The notes beneath the pieces were generated by a model. It made no database searches, was not told where the DNA came from, and was given only the letters and a program-made list of their open reading frames with translations. From assembly GCF_001598255.1 (NCBI RefSeq), contig NZ_BCYP01000018.1:1-64000 (forward strand): a DNA stretch of 64,000 nucleotides, given 5' to 3'. A program made the translations under genes and the position numbers. This document shows, piece after piece, positions 53,246 to 62,800 of the stretch (the stretch's first letter is position 1; every line of letters starts with the position of its first letter). The stretch comes from Mitsuaria chitosanitabida ATCC BAA-476 = NBRC 102408 (GTDB taxonomy: Bacteria > Pseudomonadota > Gammaproteobacteria > Burkholderiales > Burkholderiaceae_C).

Positions 53246-54610
53246 TCAGGCGGATTCCAGCAGGCGGCTCACGATCAGCGCGAAGCTCAAGCGTCGCTGA
53301 AGGTCGGGCGGCAGCGCGGGGGCGCACGAGGCCCACTGGGCGCGAAGTCGGCCGGCCTCCGGTTCCGCGGGCGCCGAAACGCCCTGGCGCGTGGATTCGC
53401 ACCAGCGGTCGAACGCCTCCAGCAGCACGTCGGCGCCGCCTTCCGGCAGCGGCAGACGCGTCAGCTTGAGCAGCTCGCGAAGCTGGGTCCAGGTGCCCCA
53501 GTGCCGGAGCACCGTCAGCCCCCGACGCAAGGCATCGGCCCGACGATGCTCGAGCACCAGGGGCCACAGCTCGTCCGGTGTCGGGGGCGGCGCGCCGCGC
53601 CGGATCGCTTCCACCACCATCCGCTGGATGCGCGGCGAGGGTTCGGCCAGGGCCTGCCGGATCCAGCGCTGCTGCGCCTCGTCCTTGCTCGCGCTGACCA
53701 GGTGATGCAGCGCGACGGCCCGCAGCGATCCAGGAGGGCGCGCCTCGCCGGATCTCGAGAGCAGTCGCTCGCAGCGCGCGTTCATCCCGTCGGGATCGAC
53801 CGTGGCCAGGAAGAGCAGGGCGGGCACGCCGCGATGCGGCGCCGATGCCGGCGACTCGAGCTGGGCCAGCGCCCGGTCCCGGATCGTCTCCAGGCCGCCC
53901 GTCCCGCGCAAGCGTGCGATCGCGACATCGCGCACCGCAGCCCTCGGGTCGAGCGTCAGCCGCAAGGCTGTCGCCGAGCCCACCTCGGGCAACTCGTCGC
54001 AGAGACGCCGCAGCGCTTGCGCGCGCACGGGACCGTGCGCCTGATCACAGGCGAGCAGCCACAGCGCGGGCCGTGCCATCGGGCTGGCGAGGTCATCGAT
54101 CCGATGCAGGGCCCAGCGGATCGCCGCGACGTCGTGACCCGTCAGCCGTTCGGCGATCAGGCTGGCGCGCCGCTCCTCCGAGGCCGACTGCCATTCCTGC
54201 GCATCCAGCCAGCGCTGCACGAGGCGCGGCAGCGAGGCGCGCACCTCGTTCAGGTGGTCGATGCGAGATGGTGCGACCAGATAGCCGGCGATCGCCGCCA
54301 GCAGCGGGGCATGGTCGGCGCGTCGACCACGCAGCAGCTCGACGAGCGCCGGCAGCACGGTCAGCCAGGTGGGCAGCGCCGCGTCGACGAGGCAACGCCG
54401 CACCGCGCTGTCCGCGGCCGCGCGCACCTGTGGCACCCAGTCGTTCACCCGGGCGATGAGATCCGGCAGCGCCTGATGCGCGCCCAGGCGGCCGAGCGCC
54501 TTGACCGCGGCCTCGCGTTCGTGGCCGTTGTACGAGCGCAGATGAGGCAACCAGGCCTCGGCGGACAGTGCCGGCGGTCGGTCGCCGGAGAACCATTGCT
54601 TCCAATCCAT
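53246..54610 (-). CDS. HEAT-repeat-like protein inside the RNA-repair operon
   Basis: A 454-residue all-helical protein with degenerate HEAT-like repeats (EAAVKALGRLGAHQALPDLIARVNDWVPQVRAAADSAVRRCL at the front, PRIQRMVVEAIRRG and similar later). It has no catalytic motif, signal or membrane helix, so it should be a cytoplasmic scaffold or adaptor. It lies between rtcB (57 bp away) and rtcA on the same strand. E. coli and Salmonella rtc operons have no such gene, so it may be a lineage-specific partner of RtcA, RtcB or Rsr. I do not recognise a named family. Confidence 0.8.
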   Translation of the reverse strand: MDWKQWFSGDRPPALSAEAWLPHLRSYNGHEREAAVKALGRLGAHQALPDLIARVNDWVPQVRAAADSAVRRCLVDAALPTWLTVLPALVELLRGRRADHAPLLAAIAGYLVAPSRIDHLNEVRASLPRLVQRWLDAQEWQSASEERRASLIAERLTGHDVAAIRWALHRIDDLASPMARPALWLLACDQAHGPVRAQALRRLCDELPEVGSATALRLTLDPRAAVRDVAIARLRGTGGLETIRDRALAQLESPASAPHRGVPALLFLATVDPDGMNARCERLLSRSGEARPPGSLRAVALHHLVSASKDEAQQRWIRQALAEPSPRIQRMVVEAIRRGAPPPTPDELWPLVLEHRRADALRRGLTVLRHWGTWTQLRELLKLTRLPLPEGGADVLLEAFDRWCESTRQGVSAPAEPEAGRLRAQWASCAPALPPDLQRRLSFALIVSRLLESA

Positions 54611-54666
54611 GTCGCTTCTCCCTCATCCTCCGGGGTCGGCGCCACGCCCCGGAGGGGGGCGGGCGC

Positions 54667-55881
54667 TCAGCCCTTCACGCACACCACCTGCTTGAGCGTG
54701 TGCACGACTTCCACCAGGTCCTGCTGGGCGGCCATGACGGCGTCGATGTCCTTGTAGGCCATGGGGATCTCGTCGATCACGTCCTTGTCCTTGCGGCATT
54801 CCACGCCCTCGGTCGCGGCGCGCTGGTCCTTCAGCGTGAAGCGGCGCTTGGCCTCGGTGCGGCTCATCGTGCGGCCCGCCCCGTGCGAGCAGCTCTCGAA
54901 GCTCTCGGGATTGCCCTTGCCGCGCACGATGTAGCTGCGCGCCCCCATGCTGCCGGGGATGATCCCCATCTGGCCCTGCTTCGCGCTGACCGCGCCCTTG
55001 CGGGTCACGAACACGTCCTGGCCGAAGTGGGTCTCCTTCTGCACGTAGTTGTGGTGGCAGTTCACCGCCTCGATGTGGCTCTCGAAGCGCTTGCCGATGA
55101 CCTTCTTCGCGGCGGCGATCACGCGGCGCATCATCACCTCGCGATTGGTCTCGGCGAACTTCTGCGCCCAGCTCACCGCGCGCACGTAGTCACCGAAATA
55201 CTTCGCGCCTTCCTCGAAGTAGGCGAGGTTGGCGTCGGGCAGGTTGGCCTGATGCTGCATCGCGTCCTTCTTGGCCAGCTCGATGAACATCGTGCCGATC
55301 GCGTTGCCCACGCCGCGCGAGCCCGAATGCAGCATGAACCACACGAAGCCCAGCTCGTCCAGGCAGACCTCGATGAAGTGGTTGCCGGTGCCCAGCGTGC
55401 CCAGGTGCTTGTGGTTGTTGGTGTTCTTCAGCTTGGGGTAATCGCGGCAGAGCTCGGCGAACTCGGGCGCCAGCTCGGCCCAGGCCGCGTCGACGGCCTC
55501 GGGCGGGTTCTCCCACGCGCCCACGTCGCGGCCCTTGGGCGTGCGGCCGTGAGGCACGGCGGCCTCGATCGCCGAGCGCAGGGGCGCCAGGTTGTCGGGC
55601 AGGTCCTCGGCGCGCAGCGTGGTCTTGCAGGCCATCATGCCGCAGCCGATGTCCACGCCCACCGCGGCGGGGATGATCGCCTTCAGCGTCGGGATCACCG
55701 AGCCCACCGTCGCGCCGATGCCCACGTGGACGTCGGGCATGGCGGCCACGTGCTTGAACACGACGGGCAGCCTGGCCGCGTTGGCCAGCTGCTTGAGCGC
55801 CTCGTCCTCGACGGGCACGCCCTTCGTCCACATCTTCACCGACACACCGTCGGCGACTTCCATCTCGTTGTAGTTCTTCAT
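54667..55881 (-). CDS. rtcB: RNA ligase RtcB
   Basis: A 404-residue RtcB. It has the metal-binding VGVDIGCGMMA near residue 75, NTNNHKHLGTLGTGNHFIE, the MLHSGSRGVGN loop, NCHHNYVQKE, and the guanylylation site SHGAGRTMSRTEA with its His near residue 335. RtcB joins 2',3'-cyclic phosphate (via 3'-phosphate) ends to 5'-OH ends using GTP and Mn. It lies right after the second Y RNA, with AAAGGAAAC before its ATG. With RtcA, Rsr and RtcR it makes an RNA-repair regulon. Confidence 0.97.
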   Translation of the reverse strand: MKNYNEMEVADGVSVKMWTKGVPVEDEALKQLANAARLPVVFKHVAAMPDVHVGIGATVGSVIPTLKAIIPAAVGVDIGCGMMACKTTLRAEDLPDNLAPLRSAIEAAVPHGRTPKGRDVGAWENPPEAVDAAWAELAPEFAELCRDYPKLKNTNNHKHLGTLGTGNHFIEVCLDELGFVWFMLHSGSRGVGNAIGTMFIELAKKDAMQHQANLPDANLAYFEEGAKYFGDYVRAVSWAQKFAETNREVMMRRVIAAAKKVIGKRFESHIEAVNCHHNYVQKETHFGQDVFVTRKGAVSAKQGQMGIIPGSMGARSYIVRGKGNPESFESCSHGAGRTMSRTEAKRRFTLKDQRAATEGVECRKDKDVIDEIPMAYKDIDAVMAAQQDLVEVVHTLKQVVCVKG

Positions 55882-55919
55882 GGCTGTTTCCTTTGGCGCG
55901 TCGACTCGACCGGCGAGTT

Positions 55920-56069
55920 CCCGCGGAGAGCGATGACAAGGGGAGGTGAAACGGTTTCCTGCTCTACCGACTGAGCTACGGCCTCCCGCAGGAGACCGGT
56001 GGGATTCGAACCCACGACCCGGGCATTAACAGTGCTGTAGTTCCACCGGCATTCATCGCTCGCCGCGGG
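55920..56069 (-). ncRNA. YrlA-like Y RNA with circularly permuted tRNA-Asn-like domain
   Basis: About 150 nt between rsr and rtcB. The outer stem (56069-56063 with 55926-55920; 56060-56053 with 55936-55929) carries a variant Rsr motif, GAUGAAUG. A second stem (56047-56040 with 55952-55945) encloses a tRNA-like domain. In order: anticodon-like hairpin GCA-CUGUUAA-UGC (56035-56023, anticodon GUU), short variable part, T arm GUGGG-UUCGAAU-CCCAC (56015-55999), acceptor-like hairpin CGGUCUCC-UGCG-GGAGGCCG (55998-55979), then UA and a D arm GCUC-AGUCGGUA-GAGC (55976-55961). Every part of tRNA-Asn is present but with the 3' half first and the acceptor capped by a UGCG loop. Bacterial YrlA RNAs are known tRNA mimics; ends here are inferred from pairing. 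Confidence 0.85.
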
Positions 56070-56132
56070 AACCCTGCCGGTTCCGTCGACGATGCCATCG
56101 TTCATTCTTTCTCGTTCGTCATGTACAGCCCC

Positions 56133-56202
56133 CGCGTGGCGACCAACGGGTGACGAGGACATCGATTTTGGAGATGTAGTCCTCGCCGGCATTCGCCACG
56201 CG
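56133..56202 (-). ncRNA. Y RNA (YrlB-like) stem-loop
   Basis: About 70 nt starting 18 nt behind the rsr stop codon. A perfect 10-bp outer stem pairs 56202-56193 (CGCGUGGCGA) with 56142-56133. It includes GGCGAAUG, which fits the conserved bacterial Rsr-binding motif GNCGAA-N(0-1)-G. An internal loop follows, then a 9-bp inner stem (56087-56079 with 56060-56052) and an 18-nt loop. The layout is that of a minimal Y RNA. Comparison with the second Y RNA shows paired changes (GGCGA/UCGCC against GAUGA/UCAUC), which supports the fold. Confidence 0.8.
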
Positions 56203-56220
56203 ACAGCATTCATTTCACGC

Positions 56221-57809
56221 TCACTGCGGATCGAGCGTCACGCCTTCGATCTCGCGGACCCAGTGGCCGGCACGAGTGTCGCCCGCGGCGAAGTCGCCGA
56301 CGATGCGGAACACCGCGTCCGAGAAGCCGCCGACGTTCAGCACGTCGTCGCGCTCCAGGGCCTGCGTCGTCGCGCCGGGCTGGATGTCGATGCACACCAG
56401 CTTGGCCTTCGGGCAGCGCGCCTTGATCGCGGACCACTGCACCATGGTCTCCGTCGCGCCGTGGCGGCGCGCATCGACCCACGATTCGTTGTCCGACACG
56501 ATCACCACCAGATCCACCGGCGCGTGTTCCTGGTTGAGCTGCTTGAGCGGCGCGCTGACCGAGGTCCCGCCTCCGCCCACCGCCGCCAGCTTGGCCGCGT
56601 TGGTCATCACCGAATCCCGCGGATTCAGCGCGACCTTCACGACCGAGTGCTCGAAAGGCATCACGCGGCAACCCGGATTCTTGCGGACCAGGGCGGCGGC
56701 CACCAGGGCGGCCACGTCGATGCAGCGCACCGTCGAGGTCGCCGTGCCGCGCCAGCCGGTCACCGACGAGGACATCGAGCCCGACACGTCCGGACAGACC
56801 ACGACCTGGCCGTCGATGGCCGGCACGTTGGACAGCGCGGCTTCCATCGCGTCCTGCAGCGCCTCGCGGATCGCCGCCGGCACGTCGGTCGCCGCGTTGA
56901 ACGCCGTCATCAGCTGATACGGCAGCACGCGGGCCGACGCCACCGCCTTCGGATCGCGCAGCAGCGCGGCCAGTCGGTCGGTCATGCCGGGACGGTCGAA
57001 CACCCCATGACGCGCGAAGGCGTTCAGGTTCTGCCGGACCATCTGCCAGGAGCCCTGTGCCGCGATGCGCGCCCAGTGGTCCCCGTTCAGCGGCAGCGCC
57101 GTCAGCATCTGGAAGGGCACGGGTGGCAGGTCGTCCGCCGTCGCGCCTTCCGTCCGGCCGGACAGCAGCGCGCGCTTGAAGCGCTCGAAGGCCAGCGTCG
57201 CCGGCGGCAGCGCCGCTTCGTCGAAGGGGCGGCCGATCAGCCACGCGAACCAGGCGGCGCGCCAGGCCTCGGCCGGCTTGGGGTGAACCATGCGGACCAC
57301 GTCCGCCAAGGTCGGCGCCGTGCCGATCGAGGCCTGCAGCAGACGCTGCTCCGATGCCGTCAGCAGCCAGTCCTGGACCAGCTTCTTCGGACGCGTGCCC
57401 AGCGACTTGCGACCGGTCTGGCCGGACCGCAGGATCTGGACGAAGTTGCGCAGCATCTTGCCGTTGTCGATCACGCGGCCGAACACCGGGCGCAGCAAGG
57501 CGATGTCGCGCTGCGCCAGCACGGCGGCCAGCAGGGCGGGCATGTCCTTCATGTGGCCGGCCTGACGGGCGTAGACCGCGGTCTTGGCCAGGAACACGGG
57601 GTCCACCTCATGCGCCAGGCTCAGCACGTCGTCGAGCTGGGTGTGTGGGCGTCGGCGTGAAAGGTCTGCGTCATGCAGCCCGTCGCCGCCAGTTGCGCCA
57701 GGCGATGGCGGGCGTCGTGGCCGTAGGCACGGGCGCCGGACTGGTTCACCGCGTTCGCGGCGGGCGCCAGCGCACCGGACGTCGTCTTGAAGAGTTGCGT
57801 GTTGACCAT
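56221..57809 (-). pseudogene. rsr: Rsr, Ro60/TROVE-domain protein, frameshifted
   Basis: The bacterial Ro60 orthologue, which binds Y RNAs and misfolded RNAs. The start at 57809 (MVNTQLFKTTSGALAPAANA, after GGGAGGAC) and the first 60 residues are in one frame, but a stop at 57621 closes it. The rest, from QLDDVLSLAHEVDP through TROVE to the von Willebrand-like domain with the MIDAS motif DVSGSM and ending VTLDPQ, is in another frame. The switch lies at CCCACACACCC (57641-57649): removing one CA restores DAHTQLDDVL. It may be a real mutation, slippage-controlled expression or a sequencing error. It is the first gene behind the sigma-54 promoter. Confidence 0.85.
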
Positions 57810-57872
57810 CTTGTCCTCCCTGTCGGGGCTGTCTTGTCGGCCGCTGGGCCGCGACCGTCCTGCCTTCTTCAT

Positions 57873-57888
57873 TGCAACGCCCGTGCCA
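57873..57888 (-). promoter_or_regulatory. rsr: Sigma-54 promoter of the rsr-Yrl-rtcBA operon
   Basis: TGGCACGGGCGTTGCA on the minus strand matches the -24/-12 consensus (TGGCACG-N4-TTGCA) in every key base. Transcription should start near 57862, about 50 bp before rsr. A second TGGCACG lies 12 bp upstream without its own -12. RtcR, encoded divergently, is the expected activator. Confidence 0.88.
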
Positions 57889-58000
57889 GGTCGTGCCAGG
57901 TCTTGCCCGTCGGATGCTCAAACCATTGATTCATAAGGGTGAAACTCCGATTCGACCATGCCAGGTGCGGGCCTCCATTCATCCGCGCCTCCTGAACGAA

Positions 58001-58036
58001 TTGGCTGATGGGCTAGAAAACTAGCTGATTGGCTAG
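58001..58036. promoter_or_regulatory. Probable RtcR upstream activator sites
   Basis: Two related 16-bp elements start 20 bp apart: TTGGCTGATGGGCTAG (58001-58016) and CTAGCTGATTGGCTAG (58021-58036). The second has palindromic CTAGC/GCTAG arms. They lie about 140-175 bp upstream of the predicted sigma-54 start, the usual distance for an enhancer-binding protein, and just before rtcR itself. Confidence 0.65.
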
Positions 58037-58069
58037 TCGACGCGCGGTGGCCAGCTAGACTCCGGCCCC

Positions 58070-59713
58070 ATGGCCAAGAAGAACGTCGCGATCGGATACC
58101 TGGGGTCCCAGCTGGATGGCGGGATGGGCCCGGGACGTTGGGAAAAGTGGCGGCCGACGATCTCGCTGGTGTCGCAGCCGGATGTGGTCGTCCATCGGCT
58201 GGAGCTCTTCCATGCCCCGCAACACCTGGCACTCGGCCGGCTGTTGCGGGACGACATGGCCAAGCTCTCGCCCGAGACCGAGGTCAGGCTGATCGAGATG
58301 GCGGTCGAGGACCCCTGGGACTTCGGCGAGGTCTACGCCTCGCTCTACGACTGGGTGCGCAGCTACCGCTTCGATCCCTCGCGCGAGCAGTACTGGGCCC
58401 ACATCACCACCGGCACCCACGTCGCGCAGATCTGCATGTTCCTGATGGTGGAGGCGCGCTTCATCCCCGGCGTGCTGCTGCAGACCTCGCCGCCGCGCAA
58501 GTGGAAGGAGGGCGAGCCGGGCTCCATGACGCTGATCGACCTGGACCTGTCGCGCTACGACCGCATCGCGCAGCGCTTCCAGGCCGAGCGTCATGACGCC
58601 GTCACCTTCCTCAAGAGCGGCATCGCCACCCGCAACGGCCGCTTCAACGCGCTGATCGACGAGATCGAGCGCGTGGCGGTGCGTTCGCGCGCGCCCATGC
58701 TGCTGGCCGGACCGACCGGCGCGGGCAAGTCCTTCCTGGCCCGGCGCATGTTCGAGCTCAAGAAGTCCCGCCATCAGCTCGATGGCGAGTTCGTCGAGGT
58801 CAACTGCGCGACCCTGCGCGGGGACGGTGCGGCGTCGACGCTGTTCGGGCACAAGAAGGGCTCGTTCACCGGCGCGATGGCGGACCGCGCCGGCCTGCTG
58901 CGCAGTGCCGACCAGGGGCTGCTGTTCCTGGACGAGATCGGCGAGCTGGGCCTGGACGAGCAGGCCATGCTGCTCAAGGCCATCGAGGAGAAGCGCTTCC
59001 TGCCCGTGGGCGCGGACCGCGAGGTCGGCAGCGACTTCCAGCTGATCGCCGGCACCAACCGCGACCTGCGCGCGGAGGTCGCGGCGGGCCGTTTCCGCGA
59101 CGACCTGTTCGCGCGGATCAACCTCTGGACCTACAGCCTGCCCGGTCTGGCCGAGCGGCCCGAGGACATCGAGCCCAACGTCGACCACCTGCTCCAGCTC
59201 TCGGCCCGCGAGGCCGGCCGCGCGGTGCGCTTCAACGCCGAGGCCAAGGCGCGCTACCTGGGCTTCGCGCAATCGCCGAAGGCACCGTGGCGAGGCAACT
59301 TCCGCGACCTGTCGGCGTCGGTGACGCGATTGGCGACGCTGGCGGAGGGCGGCCGCATCGGCCTGCCGCTGGTGGAGGCCGAGATCGCGCGCCTGACCTG
59401 GCTGTGGTCGCGCGGGGGCGAGGCCGGCGCGGCGGGCCTCGCCACGGGCCGGGACGTCGACGACGAGGGGGACGAGGCCGAGCAGCTCCTGCTGAGCGTG
59501 CTGGATCGGGCGAGCGTCGACGCGCTGGACCTGTTCGACCGGCTCCAGCTCGCGACCGTGTTGCGGGTGTGCCGGGCCTCGCCCTCGCTGTCCGAGGCCG
59601 GCCGGCGGCTCTTCCACGTCAGCCGCCACGCGCGCAGCGTCGTCAACGACGCCGACCGCCTGCGCAAATACCTGATCAAGCACGGCCTGACCTGGGATCG
59701 CATCGCGCCGTGA
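58070..59713 (+). CDS. rtcR: RtcR, sigma-54-dependent activator with CARF domain
   Basis: A 547-residue activator. Residues 1-180 form the RtcR-type CARF domain (KKNVAIGYLGSQLDGGMGP start), thought to sense RNA fragments with cyclic-phosphate ends. Then an AAA+ domain with Walker A GPTGAGKS near residue 215, the sigma-54 contact loop GSFTGA near 265 and Walker B LLFLDEIGEL near 285. The C-terminus ends with a helix-turn-helix (VCRASPSLSEAGRRLFHVS). It is divergent from the operon it should switch on, with activator sites and a sigma-54 promoter in the 260 bp between. Confidence 0.96.
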   Translation: MAKKNVAIGYLGSQLDGGMGPGRWEKWRPTISLVSQPDVVVHRLELFHAPQHLALGRLLRDDMAKLSPETEVRLIEMAVEDPWDFGEVYASLYDWVRSYRFDPSREQYWAHITTGTHVAQICMFLMVEARFIPGVLLQTSPPRKWKEGEPGSMTLIDLDLSRYDRIAQRFQAERHDAVTFLKSGIATRNGRFNALIDEIERVAVRSRAPMLLAGPTGAGKSFLARRMFELKKSRHQLDGEFVEVNCATLRGDGAASTLFGHKKGSFTGAMADRAGLLRSADQGLLFLDEIGELGLDEQAMLLKAIEEKRFLPVGADREVGSDFQLIAGTNRDLRAEVAAGRFRDDLFARINLWTYSLPGLAERPEDIEPNVDHLLQLSAREAGRAVRFNAEAKARYLGFAQSPKAPWRGNFRDLSASVTRLATLAEGGRIGLPLVEAEIARLTWLWSRGGEAGAAGLATGRDVDDEGDEAEQLLLSVLDRASVDALDLFDRLQLATVLRVCRASPSLSEAGRRLFHVSRHARSVVNDADRLRKYLIKHGLTWDRIAP

Positions 59714-59808
59714 CGCGCATCCCTTCACACCGCTCGCCCCCGTGCCCCGTACGGCAGGCGCGCGCCGTGCGTGCGCCGGGCCACAATCCCGGACTGCCCG
59801 CGCCATCC

Positions 59809-62800
59809 ATGAAATCCGTCCGGTCCCCGATCCCGTCCGCTGTCCGTCCCGTCGCCCTGGCGCTCGCGCTGGCGGCGACCGCGTCGTCGATGGGCGCCGC
59901 CCGGGCGGTGACCAGCCCGCTGACGGCCGCCGCGGTGGTGCCCGACAAGGGGCCGGCGTCCGGCCCCGTGGTCCCGGCGTCGCCCGCCAGCGCGGCGTCC
60001 GAGGCCTACGTCGACCTGCGCGACCCCGTCCGCGCGGTCAGCCAGTACAAGATCGACCTCTGGCAGACCGACCAGGGCCTGCCGCTCAACACCGTGCAGG
60101 CCTTGCTGCAATCGCGGGATGGCGGCCTGTGGATCGGCACGGCGGGCGGATTGGCGCGCTTCGACGGCAAGCGCTTCGTCACCTTCGACACCACGCAGTC
60201 GCCCGAAGTCGCTTCCCAGCCCATCTTCGGCCTGATGGAGGACACGCGCGGCCGCCTGTGGATCGGGCATCCCTCGGGTGCCCTGGTCTACGAGCACGGC
60301 CGCTTCACGCCGGCGATCACCAAGGCGCAGACCGGCGCGCGCCGCATCTGGTCCTTCGTCCAGGACAAGTCCGGCACCGTCTGGGCCGCGGGCGAGGCGG
60401 GCCTGTTCCGCGTGCGCGACGGCGAGGTCAGGAACTACGGGCTGGCCGATGGGCTGCCCACGCTCAAGCTGCGCGCGCTGGCGCTGGACACGGCCGGCAC
60501 GCTCTGGATCGCGACCAGCAACGCGGGCCTGGTCGCCATGCCGCCCGACGGCGGCTTCAAGGTCTTCGACACCCGCAACGGCTTCCCGCACCTGGTCGTG
60601 CGCCAGGTCATGGCCGATCCGGCCGGCGGGGTGTGGGCCGTCACCGCCGGCGGCGGCCTCGTGCGCATGCAAGGCGTCGACCACCCCGCGCCCCGTGTCT
60701 ACACGACGGCCGACGGCCTGCCGTCCGACCATCTCACCGCGCTGGCGCGCGACGCCCGCGGCGACCTGTGGGTGGGCAGCTGGGGCGGCGGCGTCAGCCG
60801 GATGCGTGACGGCCGCTTCGACACGCTGTCCACCGCCAACGGCCTGGCCGGCAGCCAGATCTGGTCCATGGCCGCCGACCGCGAGGGCAGCCTCTGGATC
60901 GGCACCTGGGTCGACGGCCTGAACCGGCTGCGCAACCGTTCCTTCACCGTGCTGGGCACGCCCGAGGGCCTGAGCCACGACAACGTCCGCTCGGTGCTGT
61001 TCGCGCGCGATGGCTCGACCTGGGTCGCGACCTCGGGCGGCGGCCTGAACCGGCTCAAGGACGGCCGCATCACCGTGATGCGCAAGGCCGACGGCCTGCC
61101 CACCGACGAGATCTCCACGCTCCACGAGACGCGCGACGGCACGCTCTGGATCGGTACCTACACGGCGGGCGTGGCCCGCCTGGGCCGCGACGGCCGCTTC
61201 GAGTCCTTCGGCATCGACGCCGGGCTGCCGGGCAACGAGGTCCGCGCCATCCTCGAGGACCGCGCCGGCACGCTGTGGGTCGGCACCCGCTCGGGCCTGG
61301 CGCGCTTCGACGGACACCGCTTCGAGGCGGTGAAGGCGCCCGGCCTGCCGGCCGAGGGCGTGGCCGCCATCCTGCAGGACCGCTCAGGCGCGCTGTGGTT
61401 CGGGACCACCGGCCAGGGCCTGGCCCGCTGGCAGGACGGCGTGGCCAAGACCTTCACCGTCGCCGACGGGCTGGTGTCCAACTGGATCATCGCCCTCAAG
61501 GAGGACGCGCGCGGCGCGCTCTGGGTCGGCACCAACGGCGAGGGCATCAACCGCATCAAGGACGGCCGCATCGGCGCCATCCGCACCGACGACGGCCTGT
61601 GGGACGGCCTGTCCCAGACCTTCCTCGAGGACCGCGCCGGGCAGTTCTGGATCACCTGCAACCGGGGCTTCTACCGCGTCTCGCGCGCCGACCTGGAGGC
61701 CTTCCTCGACGGCAAGCTGGAGCGGGTGCGCTCGGTCGGGTTCGGTCCCGGCGACGCGCTGCGCGCCACGAGCTTCGCCGGCGGCCTGCAATCGGCCGGC
61801 GGCGTGGACGCGCAAGGGCGCGTGTGGCTGCCGTCCTCGGGCGGCCTGGTCATCGTCGATCCGGCGCGCCTGCCCGGCGGCGGCGAGCCGCCCGCGCCCC
61901 GCATCGAGCTGCTCAAGGTCGACGGCGAGACCCACGCCCTGGACGGCCACGCGCTGGCGCTGCCGCCCGGACCGGTCGCGCTGCGGCTGACGCTGGCCGC
62001 GTCCACGCTGCGCGAGGCGGACCGGGTGCGCTTCCGCTTCCTGATGGAAGGCCTGACTCGGGACTGGACCGATGTCGGCGCCGATCGCGAGCTGACCTTC
62101 CCCGCGCTGCAGCACGGCCGCTACCGGCTGCGGCTGTCCTCCTCGCTGGACGGCGCGCGCTGGCGCGAGTCGGACACGCCGCTGGACGTCACCGTGCGGC
62201 CGCGCTTCCACCAGACCGGCTGGTTCCAGGCGCTGGTGGCGCTGCTGGCCATCGGCCTGTTCGCCGGCCTGGTGAGCTGGCGCACCCGCCTGACCCGCCG
62301 CCGCCAGGCCGAGATGGAGCAGCTCGTGGCGCAGCGCACCGAGGAACTGCGCCTGGCCAACGAGCACCTGCGCCGGCTGTCCTTCCTGGACGCCGTGACC
62401 GGGCTGGCCAACCGCCGCCGCTTCAACGAGGCCGCGGCCGAGGAATGGCGGCGCGCGCGGCGCAGCGGCGGATCGCTGGGGCTGGTGCTGGCCGACGTCG
62501 ACGCCTTCAAGCGCTACAACGACCAGATGGGCCACCTCAAGGGCGACGAGGCCCTGGCCGCCGTGGGCGCGGTCTTCGCCGCCTCGGTCGGCCGGGCGGG
62601 CGATCTGGCCGCGCGCTATGGCGGCGAGGAGTTCGTCGTCCTGCTGCCCGGCGCCGACCGGGCGGCCGCCGCGGACGTCGCCGAGCACATCCGCGCTGGC
62701 ATCGAGGCGCTGGGCCTGCCGCATCCGTCCTCGCCGGCCGCAACGGTGCTGACGATCAGCCTGGGCGTCGCCGCCTGCGTGCCGTCGGACGAACGCACGC

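Noticed and set aside
55961-56035. A functional tRNA-Asn gene.
   Set aside because: The arms are all there but in permuted order, with the acceptor closed by a tetraloop and no free CCA end. No normal-order tRNA can be folded on either strand.
55878-56213. A 111-codon open frame on the minus strand between rsr and rtcB.
   Set aside because: The sequence is fully explained by two structured RNAs; the frame runs through both and has no ribosome-binding site of note.
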